Shown here piece after piece: positions 1 to 8,040 of a stretch of 8,759 bases of DNA. Every line of letters begins with the position of its first letter. Within the stretch, counting starts at the first letter, position 1. Source of the DNA: an uncultured Saprospirales bacterium (lineage in GTDB: Bacteria; Bacteroidota; Bacteroidia; Chitinophagales; Saprospiraceae); the NCBI GenBank assembly GCA_937926355.1, contig CALAZP010000039.1, positions 1 through 8,759 on the forward strand, in the 5' to 3' direction. The position numbers and the translations under genes are program-made. Under the pieces are notes generated by a model. The model ran no database searches, had not been told where the DNA came from, and saw only the letters and a list, made by a program, of their open reading frames with translations.

Positions 1-1
1 A

Positions 2-2560
2 ACCGATACATTAGTTTCTATTGAATCAGATGATTTTTTAACTGCTAAATCCTATCCTTCGGTACTTCTACTAATTAACGAGATCAACTTCTATCTAGAA
101 AAGTGGACTAGTGAGGAGATTCATGTTTTTTATGAAAAATGTCGATTACTTAAAACCATTCAAAAAACTAAAGTCATCTTCTTTTTAAACCCTGACAACT
201 TAGGCTTTACCCATAGACATTCTCAAATTAAAAACCTGCTCAACAAGTCCCTTTACTTTATTCCCAACCCTGATGCTTCAACCCAGCTTTCGTTTTTATC
301 CTCATCTTTATCTGAAGACCTCCGACAACATCTTAACAAGGTTTTTGAACATCATACCATACCCAAATTTATCATTGAACTGGGAGCTGAAATCATTGAA
401 AAGTTTTGTGGGCAAAATTTTTCTTCCCAAAATTTTCAAGAAATTGGTGGCTTTAAAGGCTTGATTAGTCTTGCTGGAAATAAATTAGAAGACGTCCTAT
501 CAACTGCCGGGATTCAATCCGCATTAGTTAATTTCTTTAGACCTTTTTTATATGTCGATTCAGCTAACCAAATAACATTAGTGCGGCAAACTAAGGAGCA
601 GGTTGTTAAAATTTCAAAAACCACCAAACATGAAGTTGAAATCTTTCTTGAGGAAGCTATTAAAGTAGGTTTCATAAAGGAACCTCTACCTGAAATATTT
701 GAGTTGGCCTCTAAAAGTATTGTCACTTATTGGAATCCTTTCAACATTTGGATTCAGCAAGAGATCAACCTGGTAGGCAAATATCGAGAACTACAAAAAT
801 TGGCACTACTTTACCATAATCAAAAAGGCCAACTCTTATCAGCAGCTCAAATTGATGAATTACTTAGTTGGAAAGCCTCATTTCCCTATTCTAATGAGTG
901 GGGGGAACAATATGCTCATGAAACTGAAATTATTTGGAATTTTTTTGATTATTCCATTCTGATAAATGATGCTCACAAGGAAGCCGAAACTAGAAAAAGT
1001 AGAAGATTGATAAGGATGACCAGAGCAATTGCAGCTATTATTGGAATTGCCTTTATTTTGTCTTTTGTTGCAGCTATTTATGCCGGAATAGAAAGAAAAA
1101 AAGCTGAATTAGCTCAAAATATTGCCGAAGATGAACGTTTAAAAGCTCTCCAAGCTAAAGAAGAAGCCGATTTGCAAAAAATGAAAGCAGAAGATGCTTC
1201 TAAATCAGAATCTTTAGCCAAAATTGCAGCAGAAAAAGAAAGACAAGCTGCCTTAACGGCAAGTGAATTAGCTATTCAAGAGAAGCAAAACGCGATTCTT
1301 GCCAAAAAGAATGCAGAAGAAGAAAAAGAAAAAGCAGAATTGGCAAGAAAGGAGGCTGAAAAAGCCAAAGTTGTTGCTGAAAAAGCTAGAGAAGAGGCCT
1401 TAATAGCTCAAGAGGCTGAAAAAGAGGCTCTTGCTATTTCTCTGAAAAATTTTGAAAATGCAGAAAAACTACGCCTTCAACAATTGGCAAGTAATATGGG
1501 GCTGACTTCGTCTCAACTCAACAGAGAGATGAAATATGGAGAATCCTTGAAAAAAGCGGTGGAGGCCTACCAACTTAATAGAGATAACCTTGGCAGCGTC
1601 TATGAACAAGCAATAGCTAAAGCTATTATAGAGGCCAACACCAAATTTCATGAATCAGAATTTACCTTTGAGAAACCAATTAAATCGATTCAATTATCAG
1701 AAAATGGCCTACAATTAGCATGTCTATATCTCGATGATGAATTGATTGAATTCAATCTAGAAAGTAAAGAATCTCATCTGATTGCATCCAGTGTCAATTC
1801 CTTTGTCTTAGGAAAAAATAATTCATTATGGATAACTACTAAAACACACAAAATTTTAAATTACAACTTTAGTAATCAAATAATTGAAGAGAAAAAATAC
1901 CCCTTTTTCGATTCAAATATATTCGGAGTCATTCCTGTTTCCGAGATTCCCGAAAAGAATTTAATTATTCAAGAAAATGGCATATTTGAGTCCACCGGCA
2001 AGCAGGTTGTTGCTTTTAAAAACCATGGATTCAAACCACCTTCTTTTTCCATAAATTTAGACCAAAAGCTACTCCTGTTAAAAGAAGGTCACTCTCTTAG
2101 CATCTACAACCTGTCGCCTCAAAAAACCTTAAAAAAAATAGATGCTTTGTCGCTTCCTAATGATGAAGAAATTATGTCTTTTGATGTAGTGGGTCCGTAC
2201 AATAAAATAGTCATTGGAGATGTCTATGGTACCGTTTACCTATATGACCTAAGTCTAAAGTCGCTTCATACTTTGGGTAATATTCACGATTCAAGAATTA
2301 GTTTTTTGAAGGCGGTTAACGTATTGAATACTTCGCTCATTATTTCTTCTTCTTATGACCATTCCTGGAAATTAACCCCAATTGATTTATACAATAATCA
2401 GCTAGAACAACCTATTACCTTTCAGGCTCACTCCGGATGGATTACTTCTGCATTTTATGATCAACCTAACCATCAATTATTTACGGCAGGTAATGATAAA
2501 ACGGTATTTATTTGGAATATAAACCTTGAAGAAATTGTAAAAAATTTTAATAAACTCTAA
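2..2560 (+). CDS. nSTAND1-like membrane protein with coiled coil and WD40 propeller (5' end outside window)
   Basis: The frame is open from position 2 through the stop at 2558-2560, so this is the last 852 residues of a longer protein; the TTG at 461 is internal. Window residues 20-70 align with the Walker B to sensor-1 stretch of nSTAND1 NTPases: a hydrophobic strand at 21-25, then a second strand ending near PDNLG at 64-68. Residues 80-340 look like the helical/winged-helix part. A transmembrane helix follows (342-363, nt about 1025-1090), then an A/E/K-rich coiled coil (about 364-498, nt 1091-1495). The rest (nt about 1640-2557) is a divergent beta-propeller, with its clearest WD40 blade at the end (NDKTVFIWNI). 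The P-loop, if present, is upstream. Members in Bacteroidota are often labelled Hat/HatR-like, a name with little functional support. STAND proteins are generally signal-gated switches; here the DQFEE-type Walker B reads NEINF, so NTPase activity is doubtful. It leads the operon seen here, 9 bp before the receptor gene. Confidence 0.85.
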   Translation, partial: TDTLVSIESDDFLTAKSYPSVLLLINEINFYLEKWTSEEIHVFYEKCRLLKTIQKTKVIFFLNPDNLGFTHRHSQIKNLLNKSLYFIPNPDASTQLSFLSSSLSEDLRQHLNKVFEHHTIPKFIIELGAEIIEKFCGQNFSSQNFQEIGGFKGLISLAGNKLEDVLSTAGIQSALVNFFRPFLYVDSANQITLVRQTKEQVVKISKTTKHEVEIFLEEAIKVGFIKEPLPEIFELASKSIVTYWNPFNIWIQQEINLVGKYRELQKLALLYHNQKGQLLSAAQIDELLSWKASFPYSNEWGEQYAHETEIIWNFFDYSILINDAHKEAETRKSRRLIRMTRAIAAIIGIAFILSFVAAIYAGIERKKAELAQNIAEDERLKALQAKEEADLQKMKAEDASKSESLAKIAAEKERQAALTASELAIQEKQNAILAKKNAEEEKEKAELARKEAEKAKVVAEKAREEALIAQEAEKEALAISLKNFENAEKLRLQQLASNMGLTSSQLNREMKYGESLKKAVEAYQLNRDNLGSVYEQAIAKAIIEANTKFHESEFTFEKPIKSIQLSENGLQLACLYLDDELIEFNLESKESHLIASSVNSFVLGKNNSLWITTKTHKILNYNFSNQIIEEKKYPFFDSNIFGVIPVSEIPEKNLIIQENGIFESTGKQVVAFKNHGFKPPSFSINLDQKLLLLKEGHSLSIYNLSPQKTLKKIDALSLPNDEEIMSFDVVGPYNKIVIGDVYGTVYLYDLSLKSLHTLGNIHDSRISFLKAVNVLNTSLIISSSYDHSWKLTPIDLYNNQLEQPITFQAHSGWITSAFYDQPNHQLFTAGNDKTVFIWNINLEEIVKNFNKL

Positions 2561-2569
2561 AAATATAAC

Positions 2570-5329
2570 ATGAAGTCCATTAATTTATTTTTTGGTTTTC
2601 TGATCTTTTTCAGTTTTAATTCCTTTGCTCAATGTGGTTTTGAATCCATTGATAAGGCACGAGATGACTATGAGATAGGTAGGTTTTCGAATGCTAAAAA
2701 ATCCCTTTTACCATGTTTTGAAAACGGCGGATTTATAAATAGTAATACAGAAAATAGAGCTTTGAGAATGCTGGCTTTAATTGCTATCGCTGAAGATGAT
2801 ATAACATTAGCTGAGTCGTATATACTTAAAATTATCAAGAGCAATCCTGATTTTTCTGACGATCCACATATTGTTTTTGATGCCATTTTTAAAAAATTAG
2901 TGAAAGAAAACCAAATTATTACAGTAAGCTCTGTTTCGAAAAAATCTGAAAATATCAAAACTGCTCCAGCTAGTGTTTTACTAATTACCCGAGAGGAAAT
3001 TTTAAATCGAGGCTATGCTGATATTGTAGAATTACTTTCCGATTTGCCAGGATTTAATATTAGTAAAATCTACTCTGCCACATACGCCAATATTTTTCAA
3101 TTAGGGTTTAGACAAGAAAACACAGAGAGAACTCTTCTCATGGTAGATGGAGTTGAAGAAAATGATATTTGGTCTAATATTGCATATCTCTCGCGACAAT
3201 ATCCAATGTCATCCATCAAGGCCGTAGAGGTTCTTTATGGGCCTTCATCCACTATGTACGGACCAAGAGCATTTGTTGGGGCCATTAATATTATCACCTA
3301 TGCTCCAGGAGAAAAACCCATAGATGCTTTTGGAGAAAGCACTTCCGATTCCTATGGATTATATGGCAGTGGATTTATTTCTGGCGGTTCTTATAAAACC
3401 AAAGATGCCGATTTAATTTTAGGCTATAAAAGCGAGCTTTTTAATGCTACTTTGACCGGTCGTTATTTTTATTCTGATGAGAACAACTTAAACTTTGTTG
3501 ATTTTTATGATTACCATCCTGATGATATCAATATTTTTTCCTACGATCACCTAAACTTATACAATAACTTTTCACTGAATGGTCAATCCATAAGTCTAAA
3601 CCAGTATTTAGATACCTTCAATATACCCAATCAATCCCCCTTTTTTAATACTTTCTCTGATAATTCTGGTCAAATTGACAGTATTGTTCTCACTCCAGAA
3701 GGGGTTAACGCGGGGAGAGAATGGGATAAAAATGCCTATACCGGTCTGGTTAATGGTCATCCTGCAGGATACTCCAATCATACCAAAGACTATTATATAG
3801 GTGGAAAATTATCCTTTAATTTCTTCGAATTGGGTTTTCGAACTTGGAGAAGAGAAGAAGGATTTAACTATTACCAGGATATCTATGCAGCTGGTTCAAA
3901 AAATGGTAATCTATGGGTACCCAAAAACACTACCTTTTATGCTAAATACGAAAGGAATTTCGAAAAAATATCTTTTTCTAATCTTCTCTCTTTCCACAAC
4001 CACTCATTAGATAGAGCCACCAACCGCGTTAATTTCAGGCCTTTGGGAAATGCTTCAAACCGCTTCCATCTGGCCCATTTATTTAATCCTGAGCAACTAT
4101 TGCCCAATACCTCGGGGTCTGCTGAAATCAAACCAGGTTACTCCAACCTTTATTTTTATTATGAAGGAAGACAGTTTAGAAATGATGCAAGATTCTACTA
4201 TTCTGAAAAAAACATGAACCTAATGGCTGGTTTAGAATTCCGAAGCAGTCAAATGCAAGGCGATTACCTTACCTATACAGATTATGATTATTCTAACGTC
4301 GACAAACAAGACACAGTCTTTTTAGCTCAAGAGCTCGGCACGGTCAACAATCAAGAAAAAGGTAGCAATCAGTTCCCAATAATTGACTTTGGAACTTATT
4401 TTCAAGGTAATTTTTCTCTTATTCCATCCAAGTTGATTTTTACGGGTGCTGTTCGACTTGATTATAACAGAATACGAGCAACCGGTGGTTATGGGTGGGA
4501 TTTTTCACCAAGACTTACCCTAGTTTATTACAATGAATCCCTATTTGCAAAAGCTATCTATTCCAGAGGTATTCAAAATGTATCTCAATGGACCAAATTC
4601 TCCACTGGAGGCGGAAGAACAGCGAATCCAGAACTAGGAACTGAAAAAATAGATTATGCAAGTCTTTCCTTAGGAGGATCACTATATGAAAAAAGTTTTG
4701 ATTATGAATTTATTGCCTTTTATAGTGGCGTTAAAGATGCCGTTTCATCATCCAGAGATGATGCAGGTATTTTGAAGAATAGAAATGTAGGGGAATATGT
4801 CATAACAGGTTTAATGGGAATTTTTAATTACCACCCCAATTCAGCACCTATTAGCTTCGGAGTCAATTATACTTTTCTAAATCCCAATCAAGTTGAAGCC
4901 GATAATTCCAAAATCCGCTTGGGCGACATAGCTGCACATCATTTAAATGTATTGACAAATTATCGCCTAAAACTAAATGGTTTAAATATTAACTTAAATG
5001 CTAGAGGTAATTATGTAAGTGCCCAGCCCGTAGGACCAAATACCACTCAAACTGGCAACCCCGGTTTAAATAATTCTGGAGAATATCCAGCCTATTTAAT
5101 CCTAAATGGGAGTGTAACGATTTCTCACAATAAATTAAAATCTCTTATCCTCCAAATCACCGCCAACAATTTCTTAAATAGGAATTTGTTATCTAATGAT
5201 TCTCCAATTTATTACCATGCTGGTCCACGAACAGCATCTGCTAATTATACTAATAACTTAACCGGCAACGTCCCCTATATACCTCAGAGGGGAAGAAACT
5301 TTTTTATAAGGACCAGCTTTTACTTTTAA
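2570..5329 (+). CDS. TonB-dependent outer-membrane receptor with N-terminal TPR-like domain
   Basis: A complete 919-residue protein. The signal peptide is residues 1-21 with probable signal peptidase I cleavage after FAQ; Cys22 follows, but Gln at -1 does not fit a lipobox. Residues 22-113 form a small helical TPR-like domain (DDYEIGRFSNAKKSLLPC, then NPDF) where many Bacteroidota receptors carry a carboxypeptidase-regulatory-like domain. A TonB-box-like ITVSSV lies at 117-122. The plug spans about 125-245, with APASVLLITREEI, the LLSDLPG region and GPSSTMYG...GAINIIT. The remainder is the 22-strand barrel, with a long loop around 300-405 that is probably extracellular, a late PQRGRNFF motif and a terminal Phe, as expected for BAM-inserted barrels. 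By family, it imports a scarce ligand using TonB energy. The plug is of the general CirA/BtuB/FepA type and no SusD partner is visible. The ligand cannot be read from the sequence. The ATG lies 9 bp after the STAND gene and 3' of it the methyltransferase begins after 2 bp. Confidence 0.93.
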   Translation: MKSINLFFGFLIFFSFNSFAQCGFESIDKARDDYEIGRFSNAKKSLLPCFENGGFINSNTENRALRMLALIAIAEDDITLAESYILKIIKSNPDFSDDPHIVFDAIFKKLVKENQIITVSSVSKKSENIKTAPASVLLITREEILNRGYADIVELLSDLPGFNISKIYSATYANIFQLGFRQENTERTLLMVDGVEENDIWSNIAYLSRQYPMSSIKAVEVLYGPSSTMYGPRAFVGAINIITYAPGEKPIDAFGESTSDSYGLYGSGFISGGSYKTKDADLILGYKSELFNATLTGRYFYSDENNLNFVDFYDYHPDDINIFSYDHLNLYNNFSLNGQSISLNQYLDTFNIPNQSPFFNTFSDNSGQIDSIVLTPEGVNAGREWDKNAYTGLVNGHPAGYSNHTKDYYIGGKLSFNFFELGFRTWRREEGFNYYQDIYAAGSKNGNLWVPKNTTFYAKYERNFEKISFSNLLSFHNHSLDRATNRVNFRPLGNASNRFHLAHLFNPEQLLPNTSGSAEIKPGYSNLYFYYEGRQFRNDARFYYSEKNMNLMAGLEFRSSQMQGDYLTYTDYDYSNVDKQDTVFLAQELGTVNNQEKGSNQFPIIDFGTYFQGNFSLIPSKLIFTGAVRLDYNRIRATGGYGWDFSPRLTLVYYNESLFAKAIYSRGIQNVSQWTKFSTGGGRTANPELGTEKIDYASLSLGGSLYEKSFDYEFIAFYSGVKDAVSSSRDDAGILKNRNVGEYVITGLMGIFNYHPNSAPISFGVNYTFLNPNQVEADNSKIRLGDIAAHHLNVLTNYRLKLNGLNINLNARGNYVSAQPVGPNTTQTGNPGLNNSGEYPAYLILNGSVTISHNKLKSLILQITANNFLNRNLLSNDSPIYYHAGPRTASANYTNNLTGNVPYIPQRGRNFFIRTSFYF

Positions 5330-5331
5330 CA

Positions 5332-6141
5332 ATGAATGATTACAACAAAAGGAATGTTGATTTCAAAAACATTCACGCTACAAGTCCAACCCATTTTGAT
5401 ATTTTTTACGAAATTCTTCACTCCCATACCCCCACCTCTTTATTAGACATTGGGGGGGGCTACGGTTCCTTGCTCTTAGAGTATTTGAATAGATTTTCCT
5501 CTTTAACTTTCAATTATCATATTCTTGAGGCTTCTCCCTTTCAGATTGAAAAGGGGAAGCAAATGCTCGCTGAACAAAATAAAGCTCAAAAAGAAAACCT
5601 CTCGGTAAACTTTTTAAATTCTGACTTTTTAGCATCCAGTTTGCCAAAGCATTCATTTAGCCATATTGTTCTAAAAATGGTGCTTCACGAGTTTGCCAAA
5701 AACAGCCAAAGTACAGTCTTAAAAAAAGTTTTTGAATTATTACAAGACAATGGAATAGTATTAGTTTGGATGCCCCTTTTGAATGACCACGATTTTGATT
5801 TTTTTAATACTATAATCAAAGAAAAAGATTTTCAAGCGGGCTATTTATCCCTATCTTCTCAAAGATACTTTTGCCACCAAAATGAGTTTCTTGAAATGGC
5901 AAAAAGTGCTGGCTTCTCAAAAATTAACTTAGTTTTTAATTTTGAATATATTCTCGATACTCAATTGAGGCTAACCTCAGAATTCAACAATAATAAAGAC
6001 GCCTATCTAAATTGGTTGACTCATATTAATAGTCTTTACAAAAACCTCGCCCCTGCTCAAAAAAATCAAATAGCATTGCTCTCTCTTCCCAACCGAATTT
6101 TTATTCAATTTTTTCGAGGACTGTACCTATTGCAGAAATAA
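5332..6141 (+). CDS. class I SAM-dependent methyltransferase, small-molecule type
   Basis: A complete 269-residue cytoplasmic protein with no signal peptide or membrane helix. Motif I, the glycine-rich SAM loop, is LLDIGGGYGS at residues 37-46. The acidic end of strand 2 that binds the SAM ribose is Glu66 in YHILEAS. The post-II region is NFLNSDF at 93-99, and motif IV/post-motif is IVLKMVLHEF at 112-121. The C-terminal third lacks DNA-recognition motifs such as DPPY or NPPY, so nucleic-acid adenine methylation is unlikely. The fold and HEF segment fit small-molecule O/N/C-methyltransferases (Methyltransf_25/O-methyltransferase-like), but the substrate is unknown. The ATG lies 2 bp after the receptor stop, and the stop TAA directly abuts the ATG of the carrier gene, pointing to translational coupling. 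Motif I is encoded over a run of eight G (5452-5459), unusual in this AT-rich DNA. Confidence 0.88.
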   Translation: MNDYNKRNVDFKNIHATSPTHFDIFYEILHSHTPTSLLDIGGGYGSLLLEYLNRFSSLTFNYHILEASPFQIEKGKQMLAEQNKAQKENLSVNFLNSDFLASSLPKHSFSHIVLKMVLHEFAKNSQSTVLKKVFELLQDNGIVLVWMPLLNDHDFDFFNTIIKEKDFQAGYLSLSSQRYFCHQNEFLEMAKSAGFSKINLVFNFEYILDTQLRLTSEFNNNKDAYLNWLTHINSLYKNLAPAQKNQIALLSLPNRIFIQFFRGLYLLQK

Positions 6142-8040
6142 ATGAAAAGTCTAAAAACCCAAATCTATACCTTAATTGGCTTAAGCCTTTTCCTTGGAAT
6201 GTACATTGCATTCTACCTTTCTTATATTTCTTCTTTGTTTTTAAAAACAACAGGTGCTTCTTATCTTCCTTTAAGCTATATTATTGCAGGATTATTTGGA
6301 GCTGCTCTAACCAAGTGGTTTCAAACATTTGAAATTAAAAAGGGCTTTTTCTCTGCTGCTTTATTTATTTTATTTGGAATTTTAATATCCGTTTTTTCTT
6401 TATGGTACTATTTTGATTTAACTGATGGCAAAGAACCTTGGGTTATTTTCGGGGCGTATGCATGGTTTTGGGTCTCGGGGAATTTTTTAGTTTTCGTATT
6501 CTGGAAATTACCTCCTCTTCTTTTCGATTTGGGTCAAAACCAAAAATACAGTGCCGTTATAAGTGCTGGAGAAGTAATATCTTCCGTTGTTTGCTATGGC
6601 TCAATTCCTGTGCTTCTGAGATTTAACCTTGTTAAAAACCCTTCTTTTTTAATGCTTTTAGCAGGAATCGCAGCATTCGGATTTATTCTAGTGCTGTTTA
6701 GCCTAAGTAGAAATACCCCCAAACCGTCTGTGAAAAAATCTTCACAAGAGATTGTTGACAATAGATTTATTCGACTAATAAAAAACCCCTTCTTTCTTTT
6801 CCTTTTCTTGGCAATCATAGCCTCTTTCGTTGTGAGGTTTTTAGTTGATTATTTGGCTCTTTTGTCATCTGAAAAACTATTTTCAACCACTGCCGACTTA
6901 GCGGGGTTTTTGGCCATTCTATTTGGTTCGGCTAAGCTACTTGAACTTTTTCTAAAGCTCTTTCTTGCTAAGCGATTACTCAAAATATATGGCATTCAAG
7001 CTGGCCTGCTGGTCCTTATCTTTGTCCTCTTACTTACGACCTCAAGTGGTTTACTCCTGCTTTTATTAGGCGCCACATCCATTGGATTAATTTTCGCTAT
7101 TCTTAATAAACTACTAGAGCGATCAGTATCTAATGCCATATATACCACCTCCCAAAATATGCTATATCAAGCTTTTCCGCATGAATTAAAAGGCTCTGTT
7201 CAAAACTATGCAGATGGCTATGGAAAAACCTATGGCCAATTAATCGCTGGTTTGCTATTACTTTTAATTATTCAATTTCAAAGTGTTAATCTTGAAATAA
7301 CTTTTCTTTTTACTTTTCTGATAGCATCTCTAATTGCCTGGTGGTTAATTTCAAATAAATTAATTTTTCACTACAAGACTAATTTAGCCAATAGGCTTTT
7401 GAAGCCCAATCAATCACAAAAATATACCTCCAAAAATATTTTATCCGAGGATAAAGAAAAGCTGTCCCTCAGTATTAAAAACTATTTACAACTAATTAGT
7501 GCTAGAGAGGATTTGAAAAATCCAGAATACTCCGAAGTAACCTTATACTTAGAATCTCCAATCAAAGAAGCCCTTATTTTAGTTTTTGAACAACTTAGAA
7601 ATATTTATCCCAATCAACCTATTGAGGCGCTTCAAACCCAATTTTTTTCTGGCGAAAATAAAGATGAAGTAATTGCTATAGAATATTTTGATCTTATTCT
7701 TAGTCCCAATGAAAAATCCATTTTCCTTCCTCTTTTGAAAGAATCAAATCCTCAAAAATTACTTCGAAAGTTTGAAGAAATCTTCCCTATTCTAATTTTC
7801 CCTCCTGATTTAAGATTAATGGATTTGGTAAATAATATCCATTTAAATATTGATTTAAGGAAAGCTGCTCTTAATGTTTTTGCCAAAAATTTTGGAAACA
7901 AACACCAACTTTTGGCATCTACCTGTTTTAACCCCCATCCAACGCTAATGAAATTAGCTTTACAATATTTAGAAAAAAAAGACCCTATAGGTTTTATAGA
8001 TATCAAATCGAGAATTCAAAAACAGTCCTTATCCCATTAA
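6142..8040 (+). CDS. MFS-superfamily NTT/TLC-like carrier with soluble C-terminal domain
   Basis: A complete 632-residue inner-membrane protein. About 12 hydrophobic helices span residues 7-406, roughly at 7-31, 41-60, 69-90, 98-120, 136-158, 167-188, 216-241, 249-273, 283-300, 303-325, 364-381 and 386-406. The stretch 321-370 (NKLLERSVSNAIYTTSQNML, then FPHELKGSVQNYADGYGKT) has the pattern seen in the C-terminal half of Npt1/Npt2-type nucleotide transporters and their Bacteroidota relatives (LDRS...LLY.P.P...K....D....R.G). Residues about 440-632 are a hydrophilic, helix-rich tail that may contain degenerate HEAT-like repeats. Nucleotide transport is proven only for some intracellular-bacterial and plastid members; free-living relatives have no established substrate, so the ligand is open. 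As I recall the relatives, many run to 900-1000 residues with further HEAT or cyclic-nucleotide-binding domains, so this one looks short. The start abuts the methyltransferase stop, and the end overlaps the opposing ATPase gene by 12 bp. Confidence 0.8.
   Translation: MKSLKTQIYTLIGLSLFLGMYIAFYLSYISSLFLKTTGASYLPLSYIIAGLFGAALTKWFQTFEIKKGFFSAALFILFGILISVFSLWYYFDLTDGKEPWVIFGAYAWFWVSGNFLVFVFWKLPPLLFDLGQNQKYSAVISAGEVISSVVCYGSIPVLLRFNLVKNPSFLMLLAGIAAFGFILVLFSLSRNTPKPSVKKSSQEIVDNRFIRLIKNPFFLFLFLAIIASFVVRFLVDYLALLSSEKLFSTTADLAGFLAILFGSAKLLELFLKLFLAKRLLKIYGIQAGLLVLIFVLLLTTSSGLLLLLLGATSIGLIFAILNKLLERSVSNAIYTTSQNMLYQAFPHELKGSVQNYADGYGKTYGQLIAGLLLLLIIQFQSVNLEITFLFTFLIASLIAWWLISNKLIFHYKTNLANRLLKPNQSQKYTSKNILSEDKEKLSLSIKNYLQLISAREDLKNPEYSEVTLYLESPIKEALILVFEQLRNIYPNQPIEALQTQFFSGENKDEVIAIEYFDLILSPNEKSIFLPLLKESNPQKLLRKFEEIFPILIFPPDLRLMDLVNNIHLNIDLRKAALNVFAKNFGNKHQLLASTCFNPHPTLMKLALQYLEKKDPIGFIDIKSRIQKQSLSH

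Noticed and set aside
461..463. TTG as the start codon of the STAND/WD40 gene
   Set aside because: The same frame is open back to position 2 and the upstream translation has recognisable STAND-core strands, so the true start lies outside the window.
273..464. Small 63-codon plus-strand reading frame
   Set aside because: It lies in another frame over the STAND coding sequence and has no recognisable protein features.
1355..1424. Repeated GCTGAAAAAG units at 1355, 1376 and 1415
   Set aside because: They are irregularly spaced and explained by Ala-Glu-Lys codons in the coiled coil; not a DNA repeat in its own right.
2131..2138. A8 run in the WD40 part of the STAND gene as a slippage site
   Set aside because: A-runs are common in this AT-rich DNA (another A8 is at 7973-7980), the reading frame continues intact, and no alternative downstream frame product is evident.
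2630..2635. Receptor as a lipoprotein because Cys22 follows the signal peptide
   Set aside because: The preceding residues FAQ do not fit a lipobox (Gln at -1), and FAQ is a common signal peptidase I site in Bacteroidota.
7973..8000. Possible minus-strand terminator: CTATA / TATAG stem before a T8 run, about 35 bp past the ATPase stop
   Set aside because: Placement is right, but the five-pair stem is entirely weak AU-rich pairing and the A8 on the plus strand is explained by lysine codons; too weak to list as a feature.
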